64,000 bases of DNA from G965197005 sp965197005 (GCA_965197005.1 OZ239982.1:1488001-1552000); one strand, 5' to 3'. Positions 28,112-37,727 are shown, counted from the first letter of the stretch. Numbers and translations: made by a program. Notes: generated by a model from the letters alone, not told the origin.

Positions 28112-28372
28112 ATGGCACATTCTAAAATAGCTAACCTAAATACACCTTCTACGATAAATACATTGTCTGAGAAGTCTGCTGCTAAAAAAGTGCAAACAAA
28201 TAAAACAGCTGCACAAAAAATTGCCGCTAAAAAAATTGCAGATGAAGCCTTGGAAAAACAAACCCAGCAAACAACCAAACCCAAAGATAAACTGGCTGGT
28301 ATGATTAAAATTTCTGCTCAATCTTTAGAAAAACTCCATGCACAAAGGCTTGCCAAAGAACTGCAAGAGTAA
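28112..28372 (+). CDS. Small Lys/Ala-rich protein of unknown function
   Basis: 86 residues, strongly basic in the middle (SAAKKVQTNKTAAQKIAAKK), then IADEALEKQTQQTTKPKDKL and a C-terminal helix SLEKLHAQRLAKEL. No signal peptide, membrane segment or known motif. The Ala/Lys helical pattern resembles small nucleic-acid-binding or histone-like tails, but that is only composition. No good ribosome-binding site before the ATG. Stands alone between dcd and the acyl-CoA synthetase gene. Confidence 0.5.
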   Translation: MAHSKIANLNTPSTINTLSEKSAAKKVQTNKTAAQKIAAKKIADEALEKQTQQTTKPKDKLAGMIKISAQSLEKLHAQRLAKELQE

Positions 28373-28547
28373 ATAGATGACTTTTATTAATGCTCAGTTG
28401 CCCATTTTTTAAAATAAATACAGTAACTTGGCGTTAAACTATAACTGCCCTGTTGCTTTTTCTTGGGTATTCTCTGCTCTGTGTTGCTAAGTAAGTAAAG
28501 ACGCTCCCTGTCTTAGTTAGTCTTATTGCTAATAACCTAGTTTTCAC

Positions 28548-30095
28548 CTAGCTTGCATCTACCCAAAAAGGGGCACGCAATTGATGTTTTAAAATTTTGT
28601 TGGTTGGCGATAAAGGCAGTGCGTCCATTAAAGAGATGGAATAAGGTCGTTTATAACCTGCTAAATTATCTTTTAGGTGTGCTGAAATCTCTTCATAGGT
28701 AGGTGCTTTGCCTGATTTTGGTTGAATAATCGCGTGTACGGCTTCGCCCCATTTTTCGTGAGGAATACCTACAACCGCAACCATTGCGACATCTGGGTGT
28801 AAAGAGATGGCACTTTCAACTTCGGAGGAATAAACATTCTCTCCTCCGGTAATAATCATATCTTTTTTACGATCTTTAATAAAAATAACGCCCATTTCAT
28901 CTTTGTAGCCTAAGTCTCCTGAGCGTATGCCATCTCGCACCCGAGTTGTTGCTGTTTGCTCTGGCTTGTTATGGTAGTGGCTCATAATTGTTGGACCATA
29001 AATGACTATTTCTCCAATCTCTCCACGAGGTAATTCTTGTCCTTGTTCGTTTTCTATTAAGACCTGATTAATGGGTGTGGTAACCTGCCCTGCGGCACTA
29101 ATGCGAGCCAATTTACCTTGATGAAATTGTGGCGGTAAAAAGCAAAAAATACCTGCTTCTGTCATACCATACCCCTGCACCAGTTGAATATGCGGTAAAC
29201 AGCTTTGAAGCTGCTTTAATAAACCTGCAGCAATGGGCGAAGAGCCATACAAAATACCTTTAACCTGAGCAAAGTCTTGTGCGTTAAACTGTTCATCATT
29301 AATCAGCATTTGTATCATTGTTGGTGCTAATGCCAGCTCATCAATCGTAAATTTTTTAACCGCCGTCATTAATAAGTCAGGACGAAACATCGGCACAATA
29401 AACTGTGTTGATTGTTGTAAAATTCGTGAAAAGGTAATTAAGTAACCGGCAATATGAAAATAAGGAAAACAGCTTAAATAAACACCGTCTTTTTTGGGCA
29501 TATTGCTTAGTGCACAAACTTCTGCACCTGCCATAATAGAGTGATGCGTATGCACTACACCTTTAGGTGACCCTGTTGTACCGCTGGTATAACAGATTAA
29601 CGCTTCTTCGCTAGGGTCTCTGCTGAGGTTAAACTCTATAGGCTCTGCTATAAATTCAGATAAGTTCAAACCGTCAACCTCTGCTGCTTTAGCACCTAGG
29701 TAAATGATGTTCTGAATGCTGTTACTGGCAGCTAAAATAGGCGCAACCATTGGCGCAAAGGTATCATCAACCACCAGCACCTGTGAGTTAGAATCATCAA
29801 TAGCAACCGCTAACTCGGAGGGAGTCCAGCGTAAATTAAGTGGTACTGCAACATGCCCTGCAAGCATAGTGGCGTACAGCATTTGCAAACTGTCTATACC
29901 ATTTAACGCTAATAGTGCAATTTTGCTTTTGTCGCCTAAATTAAGTGACTTAAAACCACCTGCCATTGCTCTTATTTGTTGCACCATGTCTTTAAACCCA
30001 ACTTGGCGAGCTGACATATCTATTAGTGCTGGATTACCATTATCGTTGGTTTCTGCAAAATCAAAAAGCTGGTCTATATTCATTGCGATGCTCAT
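28548..30095 (-). CDS. Acyl-CoA synthetase (AMP-forming), long-chain type
   Basis: 515 residues of the ANL superfamily: activates a carboxylic acid, probably a fatty acid, to its acyl-CoA via an acyl-adenylate. Motif A3 CYTSGTTGSPKGVVHTHHS, VQGYGMTEAG (A5), SGDLGYKDEMG (A7), KDRKKDMIITGGENVYSSE (A8) and the late catalytic Lys in SPTNKILKHQLR are all present. ATG at 30095 preceded by AGGAG. Divergent from the MMPL operon, which suggests a shared lipid theme. The exact substrate chain cannot be read. Confidence 0.9.
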   Translation of the reverse strand: MSIAMNIDQLFDFAETNDNGNPALIDMSARQVGFKDMVQQIRAMAGGFKSLNLGDKSKIALLALNGIDSLQMLYATMLAGHVAVPLNLRWTPSELAVAIDDSNSQVLVVDDTFAPMVAPILAASNSIQNIIYLGAKAAEVDGLNLSEFIAEPIEFNLSRDPSEEALICYTSGTTGSPKGVVHTHHSIMAGAEVCALSNMPKKDGVYLSCFPYFHIAGYLITFSRILQQSTQFIVPMFRPDLLMTAVKKFTIDELALAPTMIQMLINDEQFNAQDFAQVKGILYGSSPIAAGLLKQLQSCLPHIQLVQGYGMTEAGIFCFLPPQFHQGKLARISAAGQVTTPINQVLIENEQGQELPRGEIGEIVIYGPTIMSHYHNKPEQTATTRVRDGIRSGDLGYKDEMGVIFIKDRKKDMIITGGENVYSSEVESAISLHPDVAMVAVVGIPHEKWGEAVHAIIQPKSGKAPTYEEISAHLKDNLAGYKRPYSISLMDALPLSPTNKILKHQLRAPFWVDAS

Positions 30096-30366
30096 ACATA
30101 CTCCTTTTTTATTGTTTTATTTTGAGTTAAAAAAATTAAAATTCAACTGACTTTAATTGCCAAAGAACCTTAAAAATAAAGAAAAAACAATATACTACTT
30201 AATTTATTTGCATGCAAAGAAAATATCGCTTTTGGGCAATATAATTAAAATCTGCCGAGTATCAGCAAGCCCTTAATGTGTTTCTGCCCCTCTGCTTGCA
30301 GGCCTATTCTATACAGCTGGTTGCTCGTATATGTTGTACACAAGCATAAACTTTCTATCGCTAACA

Positions 30367-30386
30367 TTTATATGGCGACATATAAA
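30367..30386. promoter_or_regulatory. Inverted repeat TTTATATG-GCGA-CATATAAA
   Basis: A perfect 8-bp inverted repeat with a four-base centre, about 17 bases upstream of the MMPL -35 box. Plausible operator for a dimeric regulator acting on either divergent gene. Confidence 0.5.
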
Positions 30387-30402
30387 TAGTAAAAATTATT
30401 AC

Positions 30403-30430
30403 TTGACAGTCCGACCAGTCGGTTTATTAT
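30403..30430 (+). promoter_or_regulatory. Promoter of the MMPL operon with embedded operator
   Basis: TTGACA (30403-30408), 16-bp spacer, TATTAT (30425-30430). The spacer contains CCGAC-CA-GTCGG (30411-30422), an inverted repeat of the kind bound by TetR-family repressors. The operon ends with its own tetR-type gene, so autoregulation by that protein is the simplest reading. Confidence 0.7.
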
Positions 30431-30464
30431 ATGACAATAATTTCTATTTTATAAGGTGGCTTTA

Positions 30465-33011
30465 ATGAATAATCTATATGCGCGTATTAATGCTCAATTT
30501 GCCCAACTGCCTGCGTTATTTAACGCTCAACGTTATTGGGTGCTGCTTATATTTGTGGCAATAACTGTTTTTACTGGCTATGGACTGGTGACTCAATTTA
30601 AAATGGATAAAAGTATGGAGGCTTGGTTTAATGAGGGCGATACCACCTTAGTGCAATTGAATGCTTTTCGTGCACAATTTGGTAGTGATGATGGTTTGTA
30701 TGTGGTGTACGCACCTGCCGATGGCGATGTGTTTTCACAAACATCTTTAGCCTTAATCGCTCAGCTACACCAAGAAATAAACGATGCACGCTTTGCCCAA
30801 GATAGCAAAACGCAACAGCCAAGCTCTGCATTAAGCCGTATTGAGCGAATGACCAGTTTGTATAATGCGCCCTTTCAAGCGGTTGATGGCGATACCCTAC
30901 AGGCACAAGAATTACTGCGTGATTTGCCCTATCAAAGCCCCTCACAACGTGAGCGGCTACGCACACTTGCAAGCCAGCAAAGCAGTTGGCAACGTGCTTT
31001 GTTTTCGCCTGATTTTCGCTTTGCTGGCATTCGCATTAAAACCGATTTTGGAGCGGTGGTTAAAACCCCTGAAAATGACGCGCAAAGCTCCTCTGATAAC
31101 TCTGATTTGCTGCAAGATGAGACCGACTTACTAGATGCGGAACTTGCCACAAATGCGTCCAATACCCGTTCTACAAGCATTGAGTTTGAAGAGATGCAAA
31201 TGGAAGATTATCTAAGTTTTATGGCAGATTTAAAGCAAATTTTAGATAAACCTGAATATCAGCATTTTCAATTTTATTACAGCGGCACCGCCTCAATGTA
31301 TGAATTTTCTATGCAGATTATGCAGCAGGCTTCTATGCTGCTGCTAGTAATGCTTACGGTTATGCTGGGGCTACTGTGGTTTTTCTTCCGCTCTGTTAGT
31401 GCTGTTATCTGGCCCGTTTTACTGATTGCTGCTAGTGCTATTTGGACATTAGGCAGCTTTGCTTGGCTGGGTATTGTCATGTCAGAAATGGTCAATTTAA
31501 CCTTTATGTTGGTTTTGGCCGTGGGCATTGCCGATTGCGTGCATGTGCTGAGTGCCTATAGTGGACAGCGTCACGCAGGGCATGAACATCATCAAAGTAT
31601 GGCAGCGGCCTATGCCAAAACAGGCTTGCCTATTTTGCTAACCAGCATTACCACCATTGTAGGCATGTTGTGTTTATTAGTGAGTGATATTCCACAAATT
31701 ATGACCTTTGGGGTAAGCAGTGCCATTGGGGTGTTGATGGCGTTTTTATTAACTGTTTTTGTATTGCCTTCCATGTTGGCTATTTGGCACCCTAATATAA
31801 CCGCTAAAGCCAATGCTTCAGAGTCAAATCTAAGCACTCATCGCTACTTAGCTGCTTTGCCTGTTTGGGTTTCTCGTTGGCGTTATTTAGTTCTTTCGCT
31901 GTTTGTGGTTATCTTTGTTGTGCTTATTTATGGTATGACTCAAGTTAAAATTGATACCAATATTGTTGAATTAACCAAAGAAGGCAGCCCCATGCGCCAA
32001 GCCACTGAAATCATAGATAAACACATGATGGGCGCACAAAATATGGAATTAATGGTTAACTTTAAACGCCCTGACGCACTTAAAGATGCCCGTGTGTTGC
32101 AGGCTTTAGATGATTTTCAAAAGCAATTACAAAAGGACTTCCCCAAACAGGTTATTAAATCTTTTTCCATTGCTGAATATGTGAAAGAAACTTACCAACG
32201 CTTAAATGCCGATAATCCAGATTATTTTAAAATACCCGATAATTCACGGCTAAGTGCCCAGCTTTTGTATTTGTTTGATAACGCCAATCCAGAAGACAGG
32301 CAAAATTTAGTGAACGATGATTATAGTATCACGCATGTTTCACTGATGTTAAAAAATGCAGGCTCCCATGAGTACATTCAGTTTTTTAATAGCGTACAAC
32401 AGCGTTTTGCTAAAACCATGCAACCTTTAAAAGCAACATATCCAGAACTTGAGGTCTCTAGTACAGGCGCATTAACACTTATGATACGCTTAATTGACCA
32501 TGTAAGCCGAGCGCAGGTACAGAGCTTTGCCTTGGTTTTAATTATTATTTCGCTGATTTTATCTTTCAGTTTAATGAGTGTACGTGCAGGGTTGTTGGCG
32601 GTTATTCCTAACTTATTGCCAGCGGTATTTGTATCAGGATTTATGGGGCTAATGAACATTCCTTTAGATACCGATACTCTAATTATTGCACCTATTATTA
32701 TTGGCATTGCAGTGGACGATACCATTCATTTTATGGCGCATTATCGCCAAGCATACTGGCGCACTGGCGATATAATGGCAAGCCTCATAGAAACCACAAC
32801 CCATGTTGGACGAGCGGTGCTGTTTACCAGTTTAATTCTAGCCCTAGGCTTTGGCGTACTTTCATTTTCGGATTATTTAGGCATGGCAAAAACTGGCTTT
32901 GGCTCACTGGCTATTTTACTGGCACTGCTGTGTGATTTACTGCTTTTGCCCGCCTTAATTTTAATTTTCAAACCGCAATTTGGTTATAAACCAAATGCCA
33001 TAAATCACTAG
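30465..33011 (+). CDS. MMPL/RND-family lipid exporter
   Basis: 848 residues from the ATG at 30465, which has AAGGTGG seven bases upstream; the in-frame GTG at 30456 lies inside that site. Topology is of an RND/MMPL protein: one helix near residue 25, a ~240-residue periplasmic loop, five helices (about 280-450), a helix near 475, a second large loop, and five more helices (about 680-840). AVGIADCVHVLSAY and GIAVDDTIHFMAHY are the paired transmembrane-helix-4-like motifs of this family. The first loop has an acidic insert (DLLQDETDLLDAEL). Likely exports or moves a hydrophobic compound using proton motive force with the LolA-like and barrel proteins that follow. Confidence 0.87.
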   Translation: MNNLYARINAQFAQLPALFNAQRYWVLLIFVAITVFTGYGLVTQFKMDKSMEAWFNEGDTTLVQLNAFRAQFGSDDGLYVVYAPADGDVFSQTSLALIAQLHQEINDARFAQDSKTQQPSSALSRIERMTSLYNAPFQAVDGDTLQAQELLRDLPYQSPSQRERLRTLASQQSSWQRALFSPDFRFAGIRIKTDFGAVVKTPENDAQSSSDNSDLLQDETDLLDAELATNASNTRSTSIEFEEMQMEDYLSFMADLKQILDKPEYQHFQFYYSGTASMYEFSMQIMQQASMLLLVMLTVMLGLLWFFFRSVSAVIWPVLLIAASAIWTLGSFAWLGIVMSEMVNLTFMLVLAVGIADCVHVLSAYSGQRHAGHEHHQSMAAAYAKTGLPILLTSITTIVGMLCLLVSDIPQIMTFGVSSAIGVLMAFLLTVFVLPSMLAIWHPNITAKANASESNLSTHRYLAALPVWVSRWRYLVLSLFVVIFVVLIYGMTQVKIDTNIVELTKEGSPMRQATEIIDKHMMGAQNMELMVNFKRPDALKDARVLQALDDFQKQLQKDFPKQVIKSFSIAEYVKETYQRLNADNPDYFKIPDNSRLSAQLLYLFDNANPEDRQNLVNDDYSITHVSLMLKNAGSHEYIQFFNSVQQRFAKTMQPLKATYPELEVSSTGALTLMIRLIDHVSRAQVQSFALVLIIISLILSFSLMSVRAGLLAVIPNLLPAVFVSGFMGLMNIPLDTDTLIIAPIIIGIAVDDTIHFMAHYRQAYWRTGDIMASLIETTTHVGRAVLFTSLILALGFGVLSFSDYLGMAKTGFGSLAILLALLCDLLLLPALILIFKPQFGYKPNAINH

Positions 33012-33020
33012 GAGTTAATT

Positions 33021-33899
33021 ATGTTCTCTCGTTATTTACTATGTACTACCATACTCAGTGGCTTGTTACTTAGCCCTTTAACACTGGCAGAATCCAACGC
33101 CATTGAGATTATGCGTAAGGTTGATGATTTACAGCGGGCAGCAGTACGCACCAGCTATAGCCAAATCATACTTAGCACCTGTCGCTATCAAATTCAAAAG
33201 CAACGTCCTAGCTGTCGTAACGCCGCTAGAGTAAAAAAATTGGAAAATGCCAGTGCCAATACAGGGGCTCAATTTAAAGACAGCCAAAGCCTTTCTGTTG
33301 TGTTAGAGCCTGCCAGTGAAAAAGGCGTGGGTATGCTGACTTTCAGTTATGATAAGAGTGATAAAAATACTGAAAGCTGGCTGTATTTATCCGCGCTTGG
33401 CAAGGTTAAACGTATGGTATCTGGCAATAGTGAGGAGCAAGAACCAGTTGCTTTTTTTGGTTCAGAATTAACCACTGAAGATATGGAAACAGGTAAAGTT
33501 GATGAATACCGCTACGAAATACTCACCGAAGGTGCGTATCAAGGACGACAAGTCTGGGTCATTGAACGCACACCCACTGCCAAACGTCTGCGCCAAACTC
33601 GTTATAGCAAAACTCGCATATGGATTGATAAAGCACGTTTAACAGCACTTAAAGCCTATACCTATGACAAACAGGGTAAATTGTGGAAAAAAATGCTCTT
33701 TAGCCAATTTAAAGCGGTTAAGTCGGCTTGGATTGCACAGAAAATACGTGTTTTTAATGTGCAAAAAAAACGCATGAGCGTTCTTGAGCAACAGCAACTC
33801 AATGTCGGCATAGCCATTCCCAAAGGCTTACTAACCCAGCGTAGCTTGACCGACTTTGCATTTCGTGAGCAAGGATTTAAAGCCCTAAGAACCCCTTAA
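33021..33899 (+). CDS. LolA-like periplasmic protein (outer-membrane lipoprotein-sorting protein family)
   Basis: 292 residues with a cleavable signal peptide (LLLSPLTLAE). The body has the LolA/LolB-like half-barrel words SWLYLSALGKVKRMVSGN and FFGSELTTEDM typical of the LolA-like proteins encoded beside MMPL exporters. An unusual Cys pair (STCRYQIQKQRPSCRNA) in the N-terminal part could form a disulphide. AGGAG lies ten bases after the MMPL stop, so the genes are co-translated. Probable role: carrying the exported lipid across the periplasm. Confidence 0.85.
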   Translation: MFSRYLLCTTILSGLLLSPLTLAESNAIEIMRKVDDLQRAAVRTSYSQIILSTCRYQIQKQRPSCRNAARVKKLENASANTGAQFKDSQSLSVVLEPASEKGVGMLTFSYDKSDKNTESWLYLSALGKVKRMVSGNSEEQEPVAFFGSELTTEDMETGKVDEYRYEILTEGAYQGRQVWVIERTPTAKRLRQTRYSKTRIWIDKARLTALKAYTYDKQGKLWKKMLFSQFKAVKSAWIAQKIRVFNVQKKRMSVLEQQQLNVGIAIPKGLLTQRSLTDFAFREQGFKALRTP

Positions 33900-33917
33900 A
33901 AAAATAAGGAAAGAGCC

Positions 33918-35303
33918 ATGTTTAAACACATAGCTTATGTGCTTGCATTTGTTTTAACCTCTGCCAATGCAGAGGTTAACAATGAGACAAAAACACCAAC
34001 CCATAAGCAAATACCAACAGAAAATAAAGCAGAACTGCTCAGTGCCGATGCTTGGGAAGATGAACTATCATCAACAGATAAGCCGCCTCATGCGGACTTG
34101 CTCGCCGCTGATAACTGGCAAGATGAAGAAGATAAAAAGCAGACTAAAAAGACCACAAACTGGTATCAACTATGGAAAAAATACGCAAAATTGGCATTGA
34201 ACCATCATCTTGCAAGCAACACCCATGCAGACATACAACAGCAGCGTAGCAGCGCCAATCTGCAACTTGAAGCATCACTTTCCCCCTCTTTATTTGTGCA
34301 TATTAAAGGCAGGTTGCGCTATTACCATAAGCAAGACAACGCCCTGATACCTGCTAATAAACCGCTTACCCAAGCACAACTGCAACAAGCATGGGTACAG
34401 TGGAGCAAAGGCATCTTGTCTGCCAAACTAGGCAAGCAAAAATTGATTTTAGGCAGTGTGGACGGTGCTCAAGCACTTGATGTCATTAGCCCCATCGACA
34501 TGACCGAACCACTATTAACCGACCTAGACAATATTCGCTTAGGTCAAACTATGGGGCTATTTAGCCTGTATGCGAAACAACAAAAACTAAGCCTGTTTTA
34601 TATTCCCACAGCGCAGTTTAATCGTTTTAGCCTAGATGGACTAACCGCCTATTTAAAACGCCAAGCCCCTTTCGCACAAATGCGCTTTAACCCTAATAAA
34701 GGCAACGACGAATTTGGAATGCGCTACCAGCTACAGTTACCCCAATGGGATTTAGCCTTAATAGCAGCCAAATTAGTGCATAATAATCCCATTTCCCGCT
34801 TAACCCATACAGGGCTGAGTTTTCAACAACAAAGCTATCACCTCATTGGCATAAGCTCAAGCTATGCCATAGATAGCTGGCTAATTAACACCGATTTAAG
34901 CCACAAAAGCCAACAGCTTTTCTCATTAAGCCCTACCGCACCTTTAAGTAACAGCTTAGAAGCAGCTTTAGGCATAGAATACCTAAGCCCTAGCCAGCAC
35001 TCTTTTAAAGCGAGCTTGTATAACAGAAAAAACCTTAGCAACAAACAAACTGAAAAACCAACTGTTAGCCTAAGCTGGAGCAAAAACTATCTAAATGATG
35101 ACCTTGCGCTAAGTGCATTAGCATTTAAACAACTTCAAAGCCAAGCTATGCAAGCAACCTTATTGGTAAACTATAAAATCAACGACATTTGGCAAATGGG
35201 CATGGCTTATAGCCAAATAGAGACCCCAAACAAGCAAGATGCGGCGAAATATGGCATAATGCGCAAGCATATTATTTCGTTTAATCTTGGTGCTACTTTT
35301 TAA
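33918..35303 (+). CDS. Predicted outer-membrane beta-barrel protein of the MMPL operon
   Basis: 461 residues. Signal peptide MFKHIAYVLAFVLTSANA, then a charged 60-residue segment containing two copies of a DAWEDE/DNWQDE-type motif (SADAWEDELSS, AADNWQDEEDK), then ~370 residues of alternating strands ending in ISFNLGATF with a terminal Phe, the outer-membrane barrel signal. The stretch WVQWSKGILSAKLGKQKLILG resembles porin-like barrels found next to MMPL genes. Starts 19 bases after the LolA-like gene and overlaps tetR at TAATG. Export channel or lipid acceptor; not recognised at family level. Confidence 0.7.
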   Translation: MFKHIAYVLAFVLTSANAEVNNETKTPTHKQIPTENKAELLSADAWEDELSSTDKPPHADLLAADNWQDEEDKKQTKKTTNWYQLWKKYAKLALNHHLASNTHADIQQQRSSANLQLEASLSPSLFVHIKGRLRYYHKQDNALIPANKPLTQAQLQQAWVQWSKGILSAKLGKQKLILGSVDGAQALDVISPIDMTEPLLTDLDNIRLGQTMGLFSLYAKQQKLSLFYIPTAQFNRFSLDGLTAYLKRQAPFAQMRFNPNKGNDEFGMRYQLQLPQWDLALIAAKLVHNNPISRLTHTGLSFQQQSYHLIGISSSYAIDSWLINTDLSHKSQQLFSLSPTAPLSNSLEAALGIEYLSPSQHSFKASLYNRKNLSNKQTEKPTVSLSWSKNYLNDDLALSALAFKQLQSQAMQATLLVNYKINDIWQMGMAYSQIETPNKQDAAKYGIMRKHIISFNLGATF

Positions 35304-35920
35304 TGAGCAATCTCACAACCTATGAACATATTATACAAACAGCCATTCATGTTTTTAGTCAGCAAGGCTTATCCAATGTCAGTTTTAACGCCCTTATTCG
35401 TGCTACAGGCATGAGCAAAGGCGGTGTATATCATTATTTTGCCAATAAAGAAGAAGTCATTCTGGCTATTTATGACTACTTTTTAAAAGATTTTCTTAAC
35501 CCAGAAGTACAACAAGCCCAACAAAACCAATCCGCTTGGTATAATCTGCAAAGTTGGGTTTTTAATAGTATCCAGATGATGGACGAGCTTTCCACCTACA
35601 GCAAACTATTTATCGAACTGTTTTTTTATGCCACCAACAGCGCAGCGGCTAAAGATAAAAACATTGTTAATTACCAACGTTTTCATGCTTTTATTCAGCA
35701 ACTGTTAGAGCAAGCCAAAAAAGACGGCGACTTAAAACCCGAGCTAAATACCAGTTTATTTACCGATGTACTTATGAGCATATCAGATGGTGCAAAAGCC
35801 AATACCTACGTACTTGGCGAGCAGCTTATAAACAGCAAAAAAGTCAGCTTATATGGCATACAACTGTTATTTGCCAGTATCACAACAGAACAAGGACAAA
35901 AAAATCGCATTCAACCTTAG
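35303..35920 (+). CDS. TetR/AcrR-family transcriptional regulator
   Basis: 205 residues. Residues 8-55 form the TetR DNA-binding domain, with HVFSQQGLSNVSFNALIRAT and MSKGGVYHYFANKEEVILAI as the helix-turn-helix. The C-terminal ligand domain is helical. It overlaps the barrel gene by one base (TAATG) and closes the operon. The inverted repeat CCGAC-CA-GTCGG in the operon promoter is a likely operator. Confidence 0.92.
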   Translation: MSNLTTYEHIIQTAIHVFSQQGLSNVSFNALIRATGMSKGGVYHYFANKEEVILAIYDYFLKDFLNPEVQQAQQNQSAWYNLQSWVFNSIQMMDELSTYSKLFIELFFYATNSAAAKDKNIVNYQRFHAFIQQLLEQAKKDGDLKPELNTSLFTDVLMSISDGAKANTYVLGEQLINSKKVSLYGIQLLFASITTEQGQKNRIQP

Positions 35921-35946
35921 AGTTATATCAGTAGCTTTAAACCACA

Positions 35947-36573
35947 CTAAAACGGTGCGGCACAGCTAAACAGTAATGTGCTTTGGGATTTGGGGTGAAT
36001 AAAGCCTAAGGCTTTGGCATGCAGCATAAGCCGCCCTTGTTGTTGGGCACTTTTAGCATACAGTTCGTCGCCTAAAATGGCGTGTCCTATATGCATCAGA
36101 TGGACTCTAAGTTGGTGCGAACGTCCTGTATAGGGGTGCAGTTCTAAACGTGAGAAATTGCCGCTACTACTGAGTTTTTGCCAGCGGGTTAAGGCGGGTT
36201 TGCCTTGTATATAATCAACTTTTTGTTTAGGGCGATTAGCCCAGTCTACACATAGCGGCGCATTAATAACGCCGCTTTTGCCACTGGGGTTGGCAAACAC
36301 CAAACTTTCATACACTTTATGCACTAAACGCTGGCTAAATTGCTGCTGCAGTGCTACTAATGTGGGCTTGTTAAAGGCAAAGACCATTAAACCTGAAGTG
36401 CTCATATCCAGTCTATGCACCACATGCACAGGGCGAGCAAATAAATGCTGTAGCTGCGTTGCCGCATTACTTAATGCCGTATTTTTAGCAGGTACGCTCA
36501 GTAAATCATGTGCTTTATTAATAACCACCAAGTGCTCATCGCAGTACAGCACTTTTAACTGCGTACCTAACAA
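35947..36573 (-). CDS. RluA-family pseudouridine synthase
   Basis: 208 residues, short form without an S4 domain, like RluA or TruC. The catalytic Asp is at residue 56 in VHRLDMSTSGLMVF; YTGRSHQLRVHLMHIGHAILGD is the second family block. Modifies U in rRNA or tRNA; the exact target is not readable. The start is a TTG at 36573 with AAAGG about nine bases upstream; no ATG lies before the conserved domain. Begins directly after the stop of the YtfJ-like gene. Confidence 0.88.
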   Translation of the reverse strand: MLGTQLKVLYCDEHLVVINKAHDLLSVPAKNTALSNAATQLQHLFARPVHVVHRLDMSTSGLMVFAFNKPTLVALQQQFSQRLVHKVYESLVFANPSGKSGVINAPLCVDWANRPKQKVDYIQGKPALTRWQKLSSSGNFSRLELHPYTGRSHQLRVHLMHIGHAILGDELYAKSAQQQGRLMLHAKALGFIHPKSQSTLLFSCAAPF

Positions 36574-36574
36574 A

Positions 36575-37024
36575 TTAATTGCCTTTAATGGCGGCTAATA
36601 AGGCTTTTGCATCGGTAAAGAATTGATGTTTTTCTACATTACCACCTTGCAGATAAAGCAAGGTAACCGCATCTTCTTTACGAGGCCATTTTTTACTGGT
36701 TTCGCCAGTTTTATCGAGCATAATATTATACGAATAATCACGCATAGCAGGATAGGCAAATAAGCGTGCAATAATTGCGGGCATTGCTTCAACATCGGCT
36801 ATACATAATGCAGAATGCTGGCTTAAAAAATCTTTCGGTAGTTCATTAAGTGCATTATTAACAATATCTTTTCCACTCATGTCGTGGGTAAAAATGACCA
36901 GTTTGGTCTGTTTGTTGACTGTTTGTATTTTACCGTGCTGATTTTCAAGACTAACGGGTAAAAGGTTTAATTCAGCATAGCTAATATGGCTAACGAATAA
37001 TAAGGCTAATAAGATTTTTTTCAT
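36575..37024 (-). CDS. YtfJ-like periplasmic thioredoxin-fold protein
   Basis: 149 residues with a signal peptide (ILLALLFVSHISYAE). The body is a thioredoxin-like fold without the CxxC motif: TKLVIFTHDMSGKDIVNNAL at the first strand and DKTGETSKKWPRKEDAVTLL as the later strand. Similar proteins are often called FAD/FMN-dehydrogenase-like in databases without evidence. Function unknown. Lies between an unknown gene and the pseudouridine synthase, nine bases after the former. Confidence 0.6.
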   Translation of the reverse strand: MKKILLALLFVSHISYAELNLLPVSLENQHGKIQTVNKQTKLVIFTHDMSGKDIVNNALNELPKDFLSQHSALCIADVEAMPAIIARLFAYPAMRDYSYNIMLDKTGETSKKWPRKEDAVTLLYLQGGNVEKHQFFTDAKALLAAIKGN

Positions 37025-37033
37025 GGTTTTTTC

Positions 37034-37630
37034 CTAAGGTTGCATACCAAAAAAGCTGGTATCGTTTTGGGTAATAAAATGTTTATACGCTTGACCTACA
37101 GGTGCTTTATTTTTATTGACTAATAAACTGTCCAGCTCCGCCAATAGCTCTTGTTGATAAGAGGCTAACGCCTGAATATCAGCACCTAAGTGTTTCATTT
37201 CTGCATTAAGCTCATTGAGTTGAGAAAATAAAAGATTAAACTCATTAATGTCCGCATCTAAAATACAATCAGCACTATGAGATAACATATTCATACAAAA
37301 ATCAAAAATACGCAATGCAATATTATCTTCTAAAATAAGACTTTCTCGCCAGTCAAATGCTTTTTGTTGTGCCGCTAATAGATTATCTAAAGAAGTCAGT
37401 TCTCCTTGTAAAAATCTTTCTACTTTGATTAATAGCTGAAAATAAGGCGTGCAATCTAACTGCTGATTATTTTGAATAAAATGGATATGTACCTGATTAA
37501 CATGAGCAATAAAAAACGCAGCGCAAGCTCGACTAAAGGCATTTTTCTCAAATTGATACATAAAAAATGAATGTCCGAATAAATAACCGCCAAATTCTAA
37601 CGCAAGCATCATAAAAAGACTATTTTTCAA
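37034..37630 (-). CDS. Helical protein of unknown function
   Basis: 198 residues. The N-terminal half is hydrophobic and aromatic but does not form a clear signal peptide (MLALEFGGYLFGHSFFMYQF). A long coiled-coil-like segment follows at about 120-175 (LLFSQLNELNAEMKHLGADI). I do not recognise the family. Same strand as, and just upstream of, the YtfJ-like gene. Start ATG at 37630 without an evident ribosome-binding site. Confidence 0.6.
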   Translation of the reverse strand: MKNSLFMMLALEFGGYLFGHSFFMYQFEKNAFSRACAAFFIAHVNQVHIHFIQNNQQLDCTPYFQLLIKVERFLQGELTSLDNLLAAQQKAFDWRESLILEDNIALRIFDFCMNMLSHSADCILDADINEFNLLFSQLNELNAEMKHLGADIQALASYQQELLAELDSLLVNKNKAPVGQAYKHFITQNDTSFFGMQP

Positions 37631-37727
37631 TCTGCTTTTTTTTATTTTTACCTATGCAGCGCATAAACACTGCTAGACTAATAATATCAATCTATTAATT
37701 TAAATCTGTATTAGCTCGGAGTCAGTT

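Larger units (their letters stand above)
30096..30464. other. Divergent promoter region between acyl-CoA synthetase and MMPL operon
   Basis: 369 bases without a gene. It holds the MMPL promoter and two inverted-repeat sites described separately; the leftward promoter for the synthetase must be in the AT-rich part near 30110-30200. Confidence 0.7.
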
